Below are positions 48,862 through 57,845 of a stretch of 64,000 nucleotides of DNA, one piece after another (the first letter of the stretch is position 1; each line of letters starts with the position of its first letter). The stretch spans positions 1,922,001 to 1,986,000 of the forward strand of contig NZ_CP014304.1 in the NCBI RefSeq assembly GCF_001562275.1. Direction: 5' to 3'. Under the pieces are notes generated by a model. The model was given only the letters and a program-made list of their open reading frames with translations, ran no database searches and was not told the DNA's origin. The translations under genes were made by a program, and so were the position numbers. Source of the DNA: Hymenobacter sp. PAMC 26628 (GTDB taxonomy: Bacteria; Bacteroidota; Bacteroidia; Cytophagales; Hymenobacteraceae).

Positions 48862-48869
48862 TACCTTTG
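48862..48869 (+). promoter_or_regulatory. Predicted -7 box of valS
   Basis: TACCTTTG is an exact TAnnTTTG match, 18 bases before the ATG at 48888. Confidence 0.5.
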
Positions 48870-48887
48870 CCGAAATACCCATTCCCG

Positions 48888-51521
48888 ATGACCCCCACCA
48901 AAACCACGTACTCGCCCGCCGACGTTGAAGCCAAATGGTACCAGCGGTGGCAGGAGCAGGGCTTTTTCAAGGCCAGTGCCAACCCCAAAAAGACGCCCTA
49001 CACCGTTGTCATTCCGCCGCCGAACGTGACCGGCGTGCTCCACATGGGGCACATGCTGAACAATACCATTCAGGACGTGCTGGTGCGCCGCGCCCGGATG
49101 CAGGGCAAGGAAGCGTGCTGGGTGCCCGGTACCGACCACGCCAGCATCGCCACCGAGGCCAAGGTGGTGGCCCTGCTGAAGGAGCAAGGCATCGAGAAAA
49201 AGGACCTGACCCGCGAGGCCTTTCTGGAGCACGCTTTTGCCTGGAAGGACAAGTACGGCGGCATCATCCTGGAGCAGCTCAAGCAGCTGGGGGCCTCCTG
49301 CGACTGGGACCGCACGCGCTTCACGATGGAGCCCAAGTTGACCGAGGCCGTACTACGCGTGTTCGTGAACTTGTACCGCAAGGGCCTGATTTACCGCGGC
49401 GTGCGCATGGTAAACTGGGACCCGCTGGGCGGCACCGCCATTTCGGACGAGGAAGTGATTCCGAAGGACGTGGTGGCCAAAATGTACTACCTCAACTACG
49501 AGGTGGTGGGCCAGCCCGGCCGCTTCCTGACGGTGGCCACCTCGCGCCCCGAAACCATCATGGCCGACGTGGCCGTGGCCGTGAACCCCACCGATGGGCG
49601 CTACGCTGACCTGGCCGGGCAGCGCGTGCGCATCCCGCTGCTGGGCCGCGACGTGCCGGTTATTCAGGACGAGTACGTGCTGACGGACTTCGGCACCGGG
49701 GCCCTGAAAGTGACGCCGGCCCACGACCTGAACGACTACAACCTGGGCCAGAAGCACAACCTGCCGACTATTGACATCCTCAATGACAACGGCACGCTGA
49801 ATGAAAAGGCGGAGCTGTACGTGGGCCAGGACCGGTTTGCGGCCCGCCGCAACATTGTGAAAGACCTGGAAGCCGCCGGCTTGCTCGTGAAAACGGAGGA
49901 GTACGCCAGCATTGTGCAAACCTCGGAGCGCACCAAGGCCGTGATCGAGCCCAAGCTGAGCATGCAGTGGTTCCTGAAAATGGAGCACATGGCCAAGCCC
50001 GCGCTGGAGGTGGTGGAGAACGACACGGTGCGCCTGCACCCCGCCAAGTTCAAGAACACCTACCGGGCGTGGATGGAAAACGTGCGCGACTGGTGCATCT
50101 CGCGGCAGCTCTGGTGGGGCCAGCAAATCCCCGCCTACTACCTGCCGGATGGCTCGTTTGTGGTGGCCCTCTCAGCCGCTGAGGCACTTGAACTGGCGCG
50201 TGAGCAAAGTGGTAATGCCGCGCTGCAAATAAGCGACTTGCGCCAGGACGAGGACGTGCTCGACACCTGGTTCTCGTCGTGGCTGTGGCCCATCTCGGTG
50301 TTCGATGGGTTTGAGGACCCCGACAACGCCGACGTCAACTATTTCTACCCGACCAACGACTTGGTGACGGGCCCCGACATCCTGTTTTTCTGGGTGGCGC
50401 GGATGATTATGGCCGGGCTGGAATTTCGCCAGGAGGTGCCGTTCCGCAACGTGTACCTCACCGGCATCGTGCGCGACACCCAGGGCCGCAAGATGAGCAA
50501 GCAGCTCGGCAACTCGCCCGACCCGCTCGACCTCATTCAGCAGTTCGGGGCCGATGGCGTGCGGACGGGGATGCTGTTTTCGGCGCCCGCCGGCAACGAT
50601 TTGCTCTACGACGAGAAGCTGGTGGAGCAGGGCCGCAACTTCGCCAACAAGCTCTGGAACGCCTTCCGGCTGGTGAAAGGCTGGGCCCCCGACGCGGCCC
50701 TGCCCTTCGGGCACGACAAACCCGTGGCCTGGTTTGGGGCCCGGCTGGCGGCGGCCACGGCCGAAATCGACGACCACTTCGAGAAGTTTCGCATCTCTGA
50801 CGCCTTGCTGGCGGTGTACAAGCTTGTCTGGGACGACTTCTGCGCCTACTACCTGGAAATGGTGAAGCCCGCCTACCAGCAGCCCATCGACGCCGAAACC
50901 CTGCGCCACACCACGGCCTACTTCGAAACGCTGCTCAAGCTGCTGCACCCCTTCATGCCCTTCATCACGGAGGAGCTGTGGCACGAGCTGGCCGCCCGGG
51001 GCCCCCGCGAGTACGTGACCGTGGCGCACTGGCCCAAGCCCACGCCGCCCGCCACCAGCGCCTTGCTGCTGAGCGACATGGACAAAGTCCTGGCCGTGGT
51101 GGCCGGCATCCGCGCCGTGCGCAACCAGAAAAACCTGGGGCCCCACAAGCCCCTGGCCTTGGTCATCAAAACCGACGAGCCCGCGCTGTTCACGGCCTAC
51201 GCGGGCGTGCTGCGCAAGCTCGGCAACCTGGAGACGCTGGATTTTGCCGACGCGGGCCCGGCCGGCGCGGTGAGCTTCGTGCAGGGCAGCAGCGAGTTTT
51301 TCATCCCGCTCGAAGGCCAGATTGACGTGGCCGCCGAGCGCGCCCGCCTCGAAAAGGAGCTAGCCTACGCCCAGGGCTTCCGCGAATCGGTGCAGAAAAA
51401 GCTGGGCAACGAGAAATTCGCAGCCAACGCCAAGCCCGACGTGCTGGAGCGCGAGCGGCAAAAGCTGGCCGACGCCGAAGCCAAAATAGGGGCCCTGGAG
51501 CAGGCGCTACAAGGCCTGTAG
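48888..51521 (+). CDS. valS: Valine--tRNA ligase
   Basis: ValS charges tRNA(Val). ATG 48888 ([21 protein letters not shown]) gives about 877 residues; the longer frame overlaps the ferredoxin gene. The class I signature HIGH appears as [15 protein letters not shown], and KMSKS as [17 protein letters not shown]. The editing (CP1) domain is present between them, with [17 protein letters not shown]. The C-terminal arm is a coiled coil ([16 protein letters not shown]), typical of ValS. All parts are in place. Its strong terminator is part of a long inverted repeat. Confidence 0.98.
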   Translation: MTPTKTTYSPADVEAKWYQRWQEQGFFKASANPKKTPYTVVIPPPNVTGVLHMGHMLNNTIQDVLVRRARMQGKEACWVPGTDHASIATEAKVVALLKEQGIEKKDLTREAFLEHAFAWKDKYGGIILEQLKQLGASCDWDRTRFTMEPKLTEAVLRVFVNLYRKGLIYRGVRMVNWDPLGGTAISDEEVIPKDVVAKMYYLNYEVVGQPGRFLTVATSRPETIMADVAVAVNPTDGRYADLAGQRVRIPLLGRDVPVIQDEYVLTDFGTGALKVTPAHDLNDYNLGQKHNLPTIDILNDNGTLNEKAELYVGQDRFAARRNIVKDLEAAGLLVKTEEYASIVQTSERTKAVIEPKLSMQWFLKMEHMAKPALEVVENDTVRLHPAKFKNTYRAWMENVRDWCISRQLWWGQQIPAYYLPDGSFVVALSAAEALELAREQSGNAALQISDLRQDEDVLDTWFSSWLWPISVFDGFEDPDNADVNYFYPTNDLVTGPDILFFWVARMIMAGLEFRQEVPFRNVYLTGIVRDTQGRKMSKQLGNSPDPLDLIQQFGADGVRTGMLFSAPAGNDLLYDEKLVEQGRNFANKLWNAFRLVKGWAPDAALPFGHDKPVAWFGARLAAATAEIDDHFEKFRISDALLAVYKLVWDDFCAYYLEMVKPAYQQPIDAETLRHTTAYFETLLKLLHPFMPFITEELWHELAARGPREYVTVAHWPKPTPPATSALLLSDMDKVLAVVAGIRAVRNQKNLGPHKPLALVIKTDEPALFTAYAGVLRKLGNLETLDFADAGPAGAVSFVQGSSEFFIPLEGQIDVAAERARLEKELAYAQGFRESVQKKLGNEKFAANAKPDVLERERQKLADAEAKIGALEQALQGL

Positions 51522-51526
51522 TCTTC

Positions 51527-51590
51527 GCCGACGCTTCACAAAAAAGCCGTTCCCTCAATCGAGGAAACGGCTTTTTTGTGAAGCGTCGGC
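51527..51590 (+). terminator. Extended-stem terminator after valS
   Basis: Arms of 30 bases pair with one mismatch: GCCGACGCTTCAC then AAAAAAGCC on the left, and the inverse on the right, with an aatc loop. The T-run (TTTTTT) is inside the stem, in the right arm. Confidence 0.9.
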
Positions 51591-51616
51591 AAGGGCGCTG
51601 GGGCCCCACGCCGAGG

Positions 51617-53665
51617 CTATTGAATCAGCAGCGACTGGGTTTTTACGTCGGTACCGGTCTGTACTTTGGCGATGTACAAGCCTTTGGGCAAGTTGCTGAA
51701 ATCCTTCGTGGCTTCGAGCTGCGTGGTGCCCTCGCTGCGGAATACCTCTTTGCCCATCTGGTTGAGCACCGTCAGCACGATGGCTTGCTGGTCATCGGCT
51801 ACCACCTGGAAGCTCACCCGGCCGGTAGATGGGTTGGGGTAGAGGGCCACCAGCAGCTGCTTGATTTTGCTGATTACCTTCTGCTTAATCAAGTCGCGAA
51901 TGGCGGCGTCGGCTTGCACAAATCCCACGCCGGTTTTGAAGTCAAAGCCTTGGTCGAAGCCCGGCGTGAGCGGGTTGTCCATGTCAATGGCCGATTGCTG
52001 CAAAGACTTCGTGACGATGCGCGGCGGGAGGTTTTTGTCAATTTCGAGCATCAGCGCCGCCACGGCTGCCACGTGCGGAGCTGCCGCGCTGGTGCCGAAG
52101 AAGTTAGGAAATCCGTCGCCCTCGAAGTCCTGGCCGGGGAAGGGCGGGAAGAAGGTCGTGTTGCCGCCGTCGGGGCCCGTCACTTCGGGCTTGCTGGACG
52201 TCAGGGGCTGGCCCAGACGCCGGCCCTGGTCGTTGAACAGCAGAGGCGTACCGCCCAGCGACGAGAACGATTCCACCACCGGCACCGGCGTGTTGGCGTT
52301 GAACAGCGGCGTGTTGAAATAAGGGGCGGCGCCTACGGCCACCACCTGCGGGGCGTTGGCGTGGCCCACCAGGGTCGAGCTTTGGGTGTCGTACTCGACG
52401 GCCGTGGGTCGGCTGCCGAAGTTGACGTACTTGAGGCGGGTGGGGTCGGGACCGTCAAATTTCACGATCACTACTTCCACCGTCAACGGGGCCGTGCCTC
52501 TGTTGGTGAAGCCGACGAACTCGAATGGGTCACCACCAATGTTGTTGTCGATGGACGATAACACGGGTACGCCGTTGTAAAGCAAGTAAATATCCATATC
52601 GGTGCGGGCCCCGCGCACACCGCTGGCCGAAAACGCCGGGTCGTCCCATTGCAGGGCCAGTTCCAAGCTCCGGCCGGGGCCGACGGTAATAGTTTGCCGC
52701 ACGTCGCCGGGGGCAAAGCTGTGCGCCTCGCCCGTGATGCCCGGCACCGAGGTTTTTGAGTTGCGGAACACCGCCTCGTACGACTGCTGGGCCTGGTTGC
52801 CGGCCGATGAGAAGTACGACGCGCCCTTGGCCACCACGTTTTGGGCGGCTTGCGCGATGATGCCGTTCTGGAAAAAAGGCTCGTCAAAGTAAATCACGTC
52901 GTCCACAATGGCCTGGCAGCCGGCGGCTTGCAGGTCTTCGATGCCCTGGGCAAAGTCGGCCTGGCCCAAGAAGGCGGTGTGAAAGGCAATGGCGGCCCCG
53001 GGGGCCACGTCGTGCACAATTTCGGCCATGCCGCGGCCCTCGTCGATGCCGCCGCTGGGCAAGTCTTCGAGCACCTCTACGCCGCGGGGCAGGTCATTGC
53101 TGGTCACGCCGGCGGTGGCCCCGCCCAGGTTGTTGTAGCTGTCGGAGAGGATGCCCACCTTCACGCCCTTGCCAGTCAGGCCGTACTTGGAGCGGGCCGC
53201 GTCGGCCCGCAGGGCCCGGTCGCCCTGGCTGGTGGTGCGGCCCACGTTCAGGGCCGGCTTGTAAACGGGCCGGACGAGCTGCAACGAGGGCACGCTCTCG
53301 AGCGTCGCCAGCTTATCTACCGGAAACAGGCCCGATACCAGCGCGCCGTAGGCCGTGCCCTGGCGCAAGCCTCTGGCCTGCAGGTCGGCCAGCAGCTGCT
53401 TGGCGCTGGGCGAGGTGGCCAGTGCCTGCACCACCACGTAGCCGTTGTATACCTGGACGGCATCGGTGGCCTGGAGGGGCGAGTCGGTGCTCGCCGAAGC
53501 CTTCGCTGCCAAGCCCCGGGTGGCCACTGCGGGCTTGGCCAACTCGAGCAGGCTGGCCGATACCTTGCCTTTGGGCGTGGGCAAGTTTTGGGCCCCGGCG
53601 GGCGGGCCCACCAAGGTTGCCGCGGCAAGCAAAGCCACAGCGGTGCGGAGGTAAGTTTTTCTCAT
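51617..53665 (-). CDS. Secreted S8/S53-like serine peptidase with type IX sorting domain
   Basis: The 682-residue protein has a signal peptide ending near residue 26 (AGAQ). The subtilisin-like domain runs from about 150 to 590. The Asp is D175 in GILSDSYNN, the Ser is S526 in FFGTSAAAPHVAAVAALM, and the oxyanion Asn is N290 in SSAGN. At the position of the catalytic His the sequence reads DEGRGMAEIVHD, so His is replaced by Glu (E209), as in sedolisins (S53). The C-terminal 70 residues are a type A sorting domain (LYPNPSTGRVSFQVV, GLYIAKVQTGTDVKTQSLLIQ). It would be secreted by the type IX system and cut or anchored outside. Its cargo is unknown. Confidence 0.88.
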   Translation of the reverse strand: MRKTYLRTAVALLAAATLVGPPAGAQNLPTPKGKVSASLLELAKPAVATRGLAAKASASTDSPLQATDAVQVYNGYVVVQALATSPSAKQLLADLQARGLRQGTAYGALVSGLFPVDKLATLESVPSLQLVRPVYKPALNVGRTTSQGDRALRADAARSKYGLTGKGVKVGILSDSYNNLGGATAGVTSNDLPRGVEVLEDLPSGGIDEGRGMAEIVHDVAPGAAIAFHTAFLGQADFAQGIEDLQAAGCQAIVDDVIYFDEPFFQNGIIAQAAQNVVAKGASYFSSAGNQAQQSYEAVFRNSKTSVPGITGEAHSFAPGDVRQTITVGPGRSLELALQWDDPAFSASGVRGARTDMDIYLLYNGVPVLSSIDNNIGGDPFEFVGFTNRGTAPLTVEVVIVKFDGPDPTRLKYVNFGSRPTAVEYDTQSSTLVGHANAPQVVAVGAAPYFNTPLFNANTPVPVVESFSSLGGTPLLFNDQGRRLGQPLTSSKPEVTGPDGGNTTFFPPFPGQDFEGDGFPNFFGTSAAAPHVAAVAALMLEIDKNLPPRIVTKSLQQSAIDMDNPLTPGFDQGFDFKTGVGFVQADAAIRDLIKQKVISKIKQLLVALYPNPSTGRVSFQVVADDQQAIVLTVLNQMGKEVFRSEGTTQLEATKDFSNLPKGLYIAKVQTGTDVKTQSLLIQ

Positions 53666-53758
53666 GGGTAACTGGAAAGAAGGAAAAATGAAAAAAAGCT
53701 GGCCTAGGTGCAGAAAATCGCCATCGATTGCGTGACAAATTTGTATAGCCTAGGTGTG

Positions 53759-53766
53759 CAAATATA
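53759..53766 (-). promoter_or_regulatory. Predicted -7 box of the S8-like peptidase gene
   Basis: Reads TATATTTG on the minus strand, an exact TAnnTTTG match, about 90 bases upstream of the start. Two copies of GCCTAGGTG lie between it and the start, 45 bases apart. Confidence 0.45.
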
Positions 53767-54167
53767 TCAATTAAAAATATTAAAATTCACGCGTATTTCC
53801 CGGAATAATAAAAAATAATATTTAAAATTCGCCAGCCATTTGCCGCCCGGTTCAGCCGCATTCACAACGGCAAAAACAGTTGATTATAAATATAAAACCC
53901 TATAAATAAAAAGGTTGATGATTGATGGGGATAACTCCTGCGCCGCGGCCTTACTGCCCTGGGCACACGGCGGGGCGCGTGCGCCGGCTTAGTAGGTATG
54001 GCTGACCCACACTAAGGGCAGCCTTCAATCAGTGCAAAAGCTGAACAGTGAGCTAAGCCAGCCAAAATGCAATAACCGCTGCACCGGCGTGCGCTGCCTC
54101 ACTCCACCCTGCGTCAGCCGGGGCCCCCTGGCGCAATGGCGGCAAACCTGCCGGAGCCTTGGCGCCA
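53767..54167. other. Intergenic region with no gene recognised
   Basis: The part from 53767 to about 53930 is strongly AT-rich and the rest is GC-rich with short repeats of GCC/GGC words. I see no open frame with protein-like sequence, no RNA gene and no mobile-element end. Confidence 0.4.
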
Positions 54168-54203
54168 TAAAAAAAGGCCACCGTCTGGGTAGACGGTGGC
54201 CTT
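54168..54203 (-). terminator. Terminator of the small membrane protein gene
   Basis: AAGGCCACCGTCT pairs with AGACGGTGGCCTT over 13 bp across a 4-base loop; the T-run follows on the minus strand. Confidence 0.88.
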
Positions 54204-54227
54204 AGTTAGGTTTTGGGGCAGCGGGGC

Positions 54228-54437
54228 CTACGGCTTGGGCCGCGGCACTACGCCTCCAGCTGCTTGCTTCTGCTGCTGGGCCAGCTGGTTTTGCAGTTGA
54301 AAGGTGACCACCTGGCAATCAGCAAAGCGCTGGTCGGCTACTTTCAGGGCCGCTTCGGCGGCGCTCAGCTGCTGGTAGAGGAAGGCGATGATGCCCAGCG
54401 CCAGCACCAGGGCCCCAATAGTGAGAATGTTTCGCAT
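54228..54437 (-). CDS. Small membrane protein with a coiled-coil tail
   Basis: The 69-residue protein has one membrane helix (MRNILTIGALVLALGIIAFLY) and then a Gln/Ala/Leu heptad stretch (LSAAEAALKVADQRFADCQV, QLQNQLAQQQKQA), ending in Gly/Pro. It could bind a partner through the coiled coil; the Cys near residue 41 is unpaired. It is 39 bases after the E2 gene on the same strand and has its own terminator. There is no family that I recognise. Its short length and simple composition limit the confidence, but the layout is protein-like. Confidence 0.6.
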   Translation of the reverse strand: MRNILTIGALVLALGIIAFLYQQLSAAEAALKVADQRFADCQVVTFQLQNQLAQQQKQAAGGVVPRPKP

Positions 54438-54476
54438 AGCAGTGGGGCCCCGGGCGCAGCCGCCCGGGACTGGTCA

Positions 54477-55886
54477 TTAAATCGTGGTATTGGGGTCGAA
54501 CTGCTCTAGGTAGTCGGCCACTTTGCGCACAAACATGCCGCCGAGCGAGCCGTCGACCACGCGGTGGTCGTAGCTGTGGCTCAGGAACATGAACTGGCGC
54601 ACGCCGATGAGGTCGCCCTGCGGGGTTTCTATCACGGCGGGCTTCTTCTTGATGGCCCCCACGGCCATAATGGCCACCTGCGGCTGCATGATGATGGGCG
54701 TGCCCATAATGTTGCCAAACGAGCCCACGTTGCTTAGGGTGTAGGTGCCGCTTTCGAGGTCGGCGGGCGTGAGCTTGTTAGCGCGGGCGCGGTTGGCCAG
54801 GTCGTTCACCTTCTTGCTCAGGCCGTTGAGGTTGAGCTGGTCAGCCTTGTGAATGACCGGCACGATGAGGTTGCCGCTGGGCAGGGCCACGGCAATGCCG
54901 ATGTTGATGTCCTTTTTCTTGATGATGTAATCGCCGTCCACCGAAACGTTGATGTTTGGGAAATCCTGGATGGCGCGGGCCACGGCCTGGATGAATAGGG
55001 GCGTGAAGGTGAGGTTTTCGCCCTCGCGCTTCTTATAGGCGTCCTTGTGCTTGTTGCGCCAGTTCACCAGCTCCGTCACGTCGGCTTCTACGAAGCTGGT
55101 GACGTGCGGCGCGATGCGCTTCGAATCGACCATGCGCTGGGCAATCATCTTGCGCATCCGGTCCATTTCAATCAGCTCCTGGCCGCCGCTCACGCTGGGC
55201 ACCGGCTTGGCCGCGGGGGCTTGGTCGTTGGCGTTGGGAACCGGGGCCGCTACGGGAGCGGGCGCGGCCGGGCGCGGCGCGGGTGCTGGTTCCAGCGGGG
55301 CGGGCGGCGTGGCTACCGGGGCCTGCGGCACCAGCGAAGGCTTGCCCGCCGCCACGTAGTCGAGGATGTCCTTTTTGGTGACGCGGTTTTCCTTGCCCGT
55401 GCCGGGCAGGTATTCCAACGCGCTCAGGCTCACGCCTTCCTCGCGGGCAATGCTGAGTACGAGCGGCGACAGGAACCGGCCGGGCTGGTGCGGGGCCCCA
55501 CCGGCGGCTTGAACCGCTTCGGGGTCGTCGGGCTCGGGTAGGTAAGGTACCTCGGGGGCCGGGGCGCTGCCGTTGGTGCTGGCCGGCGCGGCGGCCTGCG
55601 CAGCGGGCGCCGGGGCGCCGGGCGTTGCCGAAGCTGCTGCGCCCACCTCCGTTTCGATGACGGCGATGGGGGCCCCCACGGCCACGACCTGGCCTTCCTG
55701 CACCAGAATCTCGGCCAGGGTGCCGGCGTGGGTGGCAGGCACTTCAGTGTCTACTTTGTCGGTGGCTACTTCCAGCACCGATTCGTCTTGCTCGATGGCG
55801 TCGCCGACTTGCTTGAGCCATTTTAAGACGGTGCCTTCCATGATGGATTCGCCCATCTTGGGCATCGTCATTTCCACTCGTGCCAT
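54477..55886 (-). CDS. 2-oxo acid dehydrogenase E2, dihydrolipoamide acyltransferase
   Basis: The E2 core passes acyl groups from the lipoyl arm to CoA. The 469-residue protein has a lipoyl domain at 1-78 with the modified Lys in EVATDKVDTEVPA. An Ala/Pro linker follows, then a peripheral-subunit binding domain near 135-175 (FLSPLVLSIAREEGVSLSAL, KENRVTKKDIL), a second Ala/Pro linker, and the catalytic domain. The last carries FMFLSHSYDHRVVDGSLGG with the active-site His and Asp. Its PKMGESIMEGTV start favours the branched-chain or pyruvate type. The E1 and E3 genes are not in this window. The ATG at 55886 is well placed. Confidence 0.94.
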   Translation of the reverse strand: MARVEMTMPKMGESIMEGTVLKWLKQVGDAIEQDESVLEVATDKVDTEVPATHAGTLAEILVQEGQVVAVGAPIAVIETEVGAAASATPGAPAPAAQAAAPASTNGSAPAPEVPYLPEPDDPEAVQAAGGAPHQPGRFLSPLVLSIAREEGVSLSALEYLPGTGKENRVTKKDILDYVAAGKPSLVPQAPVATPPAPLEPAPAPRPAAPAPVAAPVPNANDQAPAAKPVPSVSGGQELIEMDRMRKMIAQRMVDSKRIAPHVTSFVEADVTELVNWRNKHKDAYKKREGENLTFTPLFIQAVARAIQDFPNINVSVDGDYIIKKKDINIGIAVALPSGNLIVPVIHKADQLNLNGLSKKVNDLANRARANKLTPADLESGTYTLSNVGSFGNIMGTPIIMQPQVAIMAVGAIKKKPAVIETPQGDLIGVRQFMFLSHSYDHRVVDGSLGGMFVRKVADYLEQFDPNTTI

Positions 55887-55950
55887 AAGGTGCGGGGGTG
55901 TTTTGGGGTAAGGGATGGGGTGGGATGGGGAGGCCGTAAAGGTAGCCAGA

Positions 55951-55981
55951 AAGCCCCCGGCGCACGGCGCGCCGGGGGCTG
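55951..55981 (-). terminator. Hairpin between the lipoprotein and E2 genes
   Basis: AGCCCCCGGCGC pairs with GCGCCGGGGGCT across a short loop; on the minus strand it is followed by TTTCT. It could terminate transcription from the lipoprotein gene. Confidence 0.65.
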
Positions 55982-56031
55982 GCAGCGAATCGCACGGCCC
56001 GGGGCCCTGTGTTGGGGCCCCGGCCAGGTCG

Positions 56032-56403
56032 TTAGTCGACGGTCAACCGCTGAATGTCCTCCTCGCCCAATTCGTCGCCGGCGGTGGCCGGGGCCGGGCG
56101 GTAGGTGGTGAAGCAAATGCTACGGTTCGACGCGTACTTGTTGGCCGGGTCGTTGATGATGACTACGTGGCCAAACGTGCCAAATTCCTTGCCCTGCCAG
56201 AGCAGCGTTTTCTTGCGGCCCAGCGCCGGCTGGTTCAGCACATTGGCGTAGATGAGCCGGCCCCCGCCGGGCCGGGGCTTGGCGTACAGCACGGTGCTTT
56301 CGATGTTGCCAGTACACGGTGGCGTGCACGCGGGCAGGAGCAGGGCCCCGGCGCATAGCAGCCAGCGCCCGGCGGCTCCCCAATAACCTAACAAGTTTTG
56401 CAT
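56032..56403 (-). CDS. Small lipoprotein of unknown function
   Basis: The start MQNLLGYWGAAGRWLLCAGA (A at 56403) leads to a lipoprotein signal with lipobox LLPAC. The total is 123 residues; the longer frame runs into the cinA gene. The mature part is beta-rich, with ESTVLYAKPRPGGGRLIYANVL, GKEFGTFGHVVIINDPANKY and CFTTYRP. Two Cys (CTPPC, CFTT) may form a disulphide bond. It is probably periplasmic and membrane anchored. I do not recognise a family. It is 29 bases downstream of the cinA stop, on the same strand. Confidence 0.65.
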   Translation of the reverse strand: MQNLLGYWGAAGRWLLCAGALLLPACTPPCTGNIESTVLYAKPRPGGGRLIYANVLNQPALGRKKTLLWQGKEFGTFGHVVIINDPANKYASNRSICFTTYRPAPATAGDELGEEDIQRLTVD

Positions 56404-56432
56404 GGCCAAAAATAGGATACGCACCGGCCCGC

Positions 56433-57707
56433 TTACGCCTGTCCCGTTAGCCGCTGCCACAGTAGCGCCAGCACCGACTGGGCGGTGTAGGTGATGTTCA
56501 GGGCCCGGCCGCGGTCAAAGCTAATTTGCCGGCTCACCGTGCCTTGGGCGTCGGCGACGGCAAAGCAGATGGTGCCCACGGGCTTCTCGGGGGTGCCGCC
56601 GCCGGGACCGGCAATGCCGCTGGTGGCCACGGCCACGCTGGCACCCAGGCGCTGGCGAGCCCCTTCGGCCATGGCCCGCACGGTGGCTTCGCTTACGGCG
56701 CCACTTGTAGCCAAGGTTTCGGCGGGCACGTTTAGCTCACTCATTTTGATGTCGTTGTGGTACGCCACTACGCTGCCGCGGAAGTAGCTTGAGCTACCCG
56801 GCACGCCCGTGATGCGGTGCGCCACCAAGCCCCCGGTGCAGCTCTCGGCGGTGGCCAACGTTAGGCCCTTTGCCAGCAGCAGCTGGCCGATGGCGGCCTC
56901 CAGGGTCGTTTCTTCTTCGGCAAAAATGTAGGGCCCCGCCCGCTCGCGCAGCGCTGGCAGCAGCGCCAGCATGCGGCCGCGCAGGTCGGCTTGGCCGTCG
57001 TCGGAGCCCGTCAGACGCAGGCGCACGGCCCCCAGGCTGGGCAGGTAGGCCAGCTTGAAGTTGGGCGGGAGGGCGTCTTCCCAATCAGTAATTTTCTCGG
57101 CTAGGTACGACTCGCCTAAGCCCACGGTCATCACCACCACGTGCTCGATGGGCGCGAGGGCGAACCGCGCGCGCAGGCGCGGCAGCACCTCGTCGGTCAT
57201 CAGCTTCTTCATCTCAAAGGGCACGCCGGGCATGCTCACGAACACCGTCCCCTGGTCCTCGAACCACATGCCGGGGGCCGTGCCCACGGCGTTGAACAGC
57301 ACCTGGCAGTTGGCCGGCACCAGGGCCTGCTGGCGGTTCACGTCGAGCATGGGCCGGTTATAGCGCCGGAAAAACTCGGTAACGTGGGCCAGCGTGGGTT
57401 CGTCCATCACCAGCTCGCTGCCGAAGTAGCGGGCCAGTACGTGCTTGGTCAGGTCGTCCTTCGTGGGCCCCAAGCCCCCGGTGATGAGCACCACCCGGGC
57501 CCGCTGCCGGGCTTGGTCGAGGGCCCCCACAATCTCGTCGGCACGGTCGGATACCGACGAAATCTGGCGCACGCGCAGCCCAATTTTGGCCAATTCCTGG
57601 CCCATGAAGGCCGAGTTGGTGTCAACAACCTGGCCGTAGAGCAGCTCGTCGCCAATGGTCATAATTTCAACGTCGGGCGGGGCGGGGCGGGAAGAAGCGG
57701 GGGGCAT
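56433..57707 (-). CDS. cinA: CinA family nicotinamide-nucleotide amidase/competence-damage protein
   Basis: CinA proteins have an N-terminal molybdopterin-binding-like (COG1058) domain and a C-terminal PncC-type NMN deamidase domain. The start MPPASSRPAPPDVEIMTIG (A at 57707) gives about 424 residues; the N-domain core is IMTIGDELLYGQVVDTNSAFMG and TGGLGPTKDDLTKHVLA near residue 80. The C-domain has LATAESCTGGLVAHRITGVPGSS with the catalytic Ser region, and GIAGPGGGTPEKPVGTICFA. The full two-domain form is expected to recycle NMN produced from NAD use. It is divergent from the DUF4197 gene. Confidence 0.93.
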   Translation of the reverse strand: MPPASSRPAPPDVEIMTIGDELLYGQVVDTNSAFMGQELAKIGLRVRQISSVSDRADEIVGALDQARQRARVVLITGGLGPTKDDLTKHVLARYFGSELVMDEPTLAHVTEFFRRYNRPMLDVNRQQALVPANCQVLFNAVGTAPGMWFEDQGTVFVSMPGVPFEMKKLMTDEVLPRLRARFALAPIEHVVVMTVGLGESYLAEKITDWEDALPPNFKLAYLPSLGAVRLRLTGSDDGQADLRGRMLALLPALRERAGPYIFAEEETTLEAAIGQLLLAKGLTLATAESCTGGLVAHRITGVPGSSSYFRGSVVAYHNDIKMSELNVPAETLATSGAVSEATVRAMAEGARQRLGASVAVATSGIAGPGGGTPEKPVGTICFAVADAQGTVSRQISFDRGRALNITYTAQSVLALLWQRLTGQA

Positions 57708-57845
57708 GGAAAGGGGCACGCGAGGCGAGGGGTGAAGAAGATAAAAACAAATTTGGCGGGAAAATTGCGTCACTTTGCAATCGCGCCGGCACTACGACAG
57801 CCACACCGGCTGCTGGGTTTTCCAGCCGCGCCTTTTTTTATTGCC

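Noticed and set aside
57768..57779. TCACTTTG as -7 box of the DUF4197 gene
   Set aside because: One mismatch in the TA part; mentioned under the gene but not listed as a feature.
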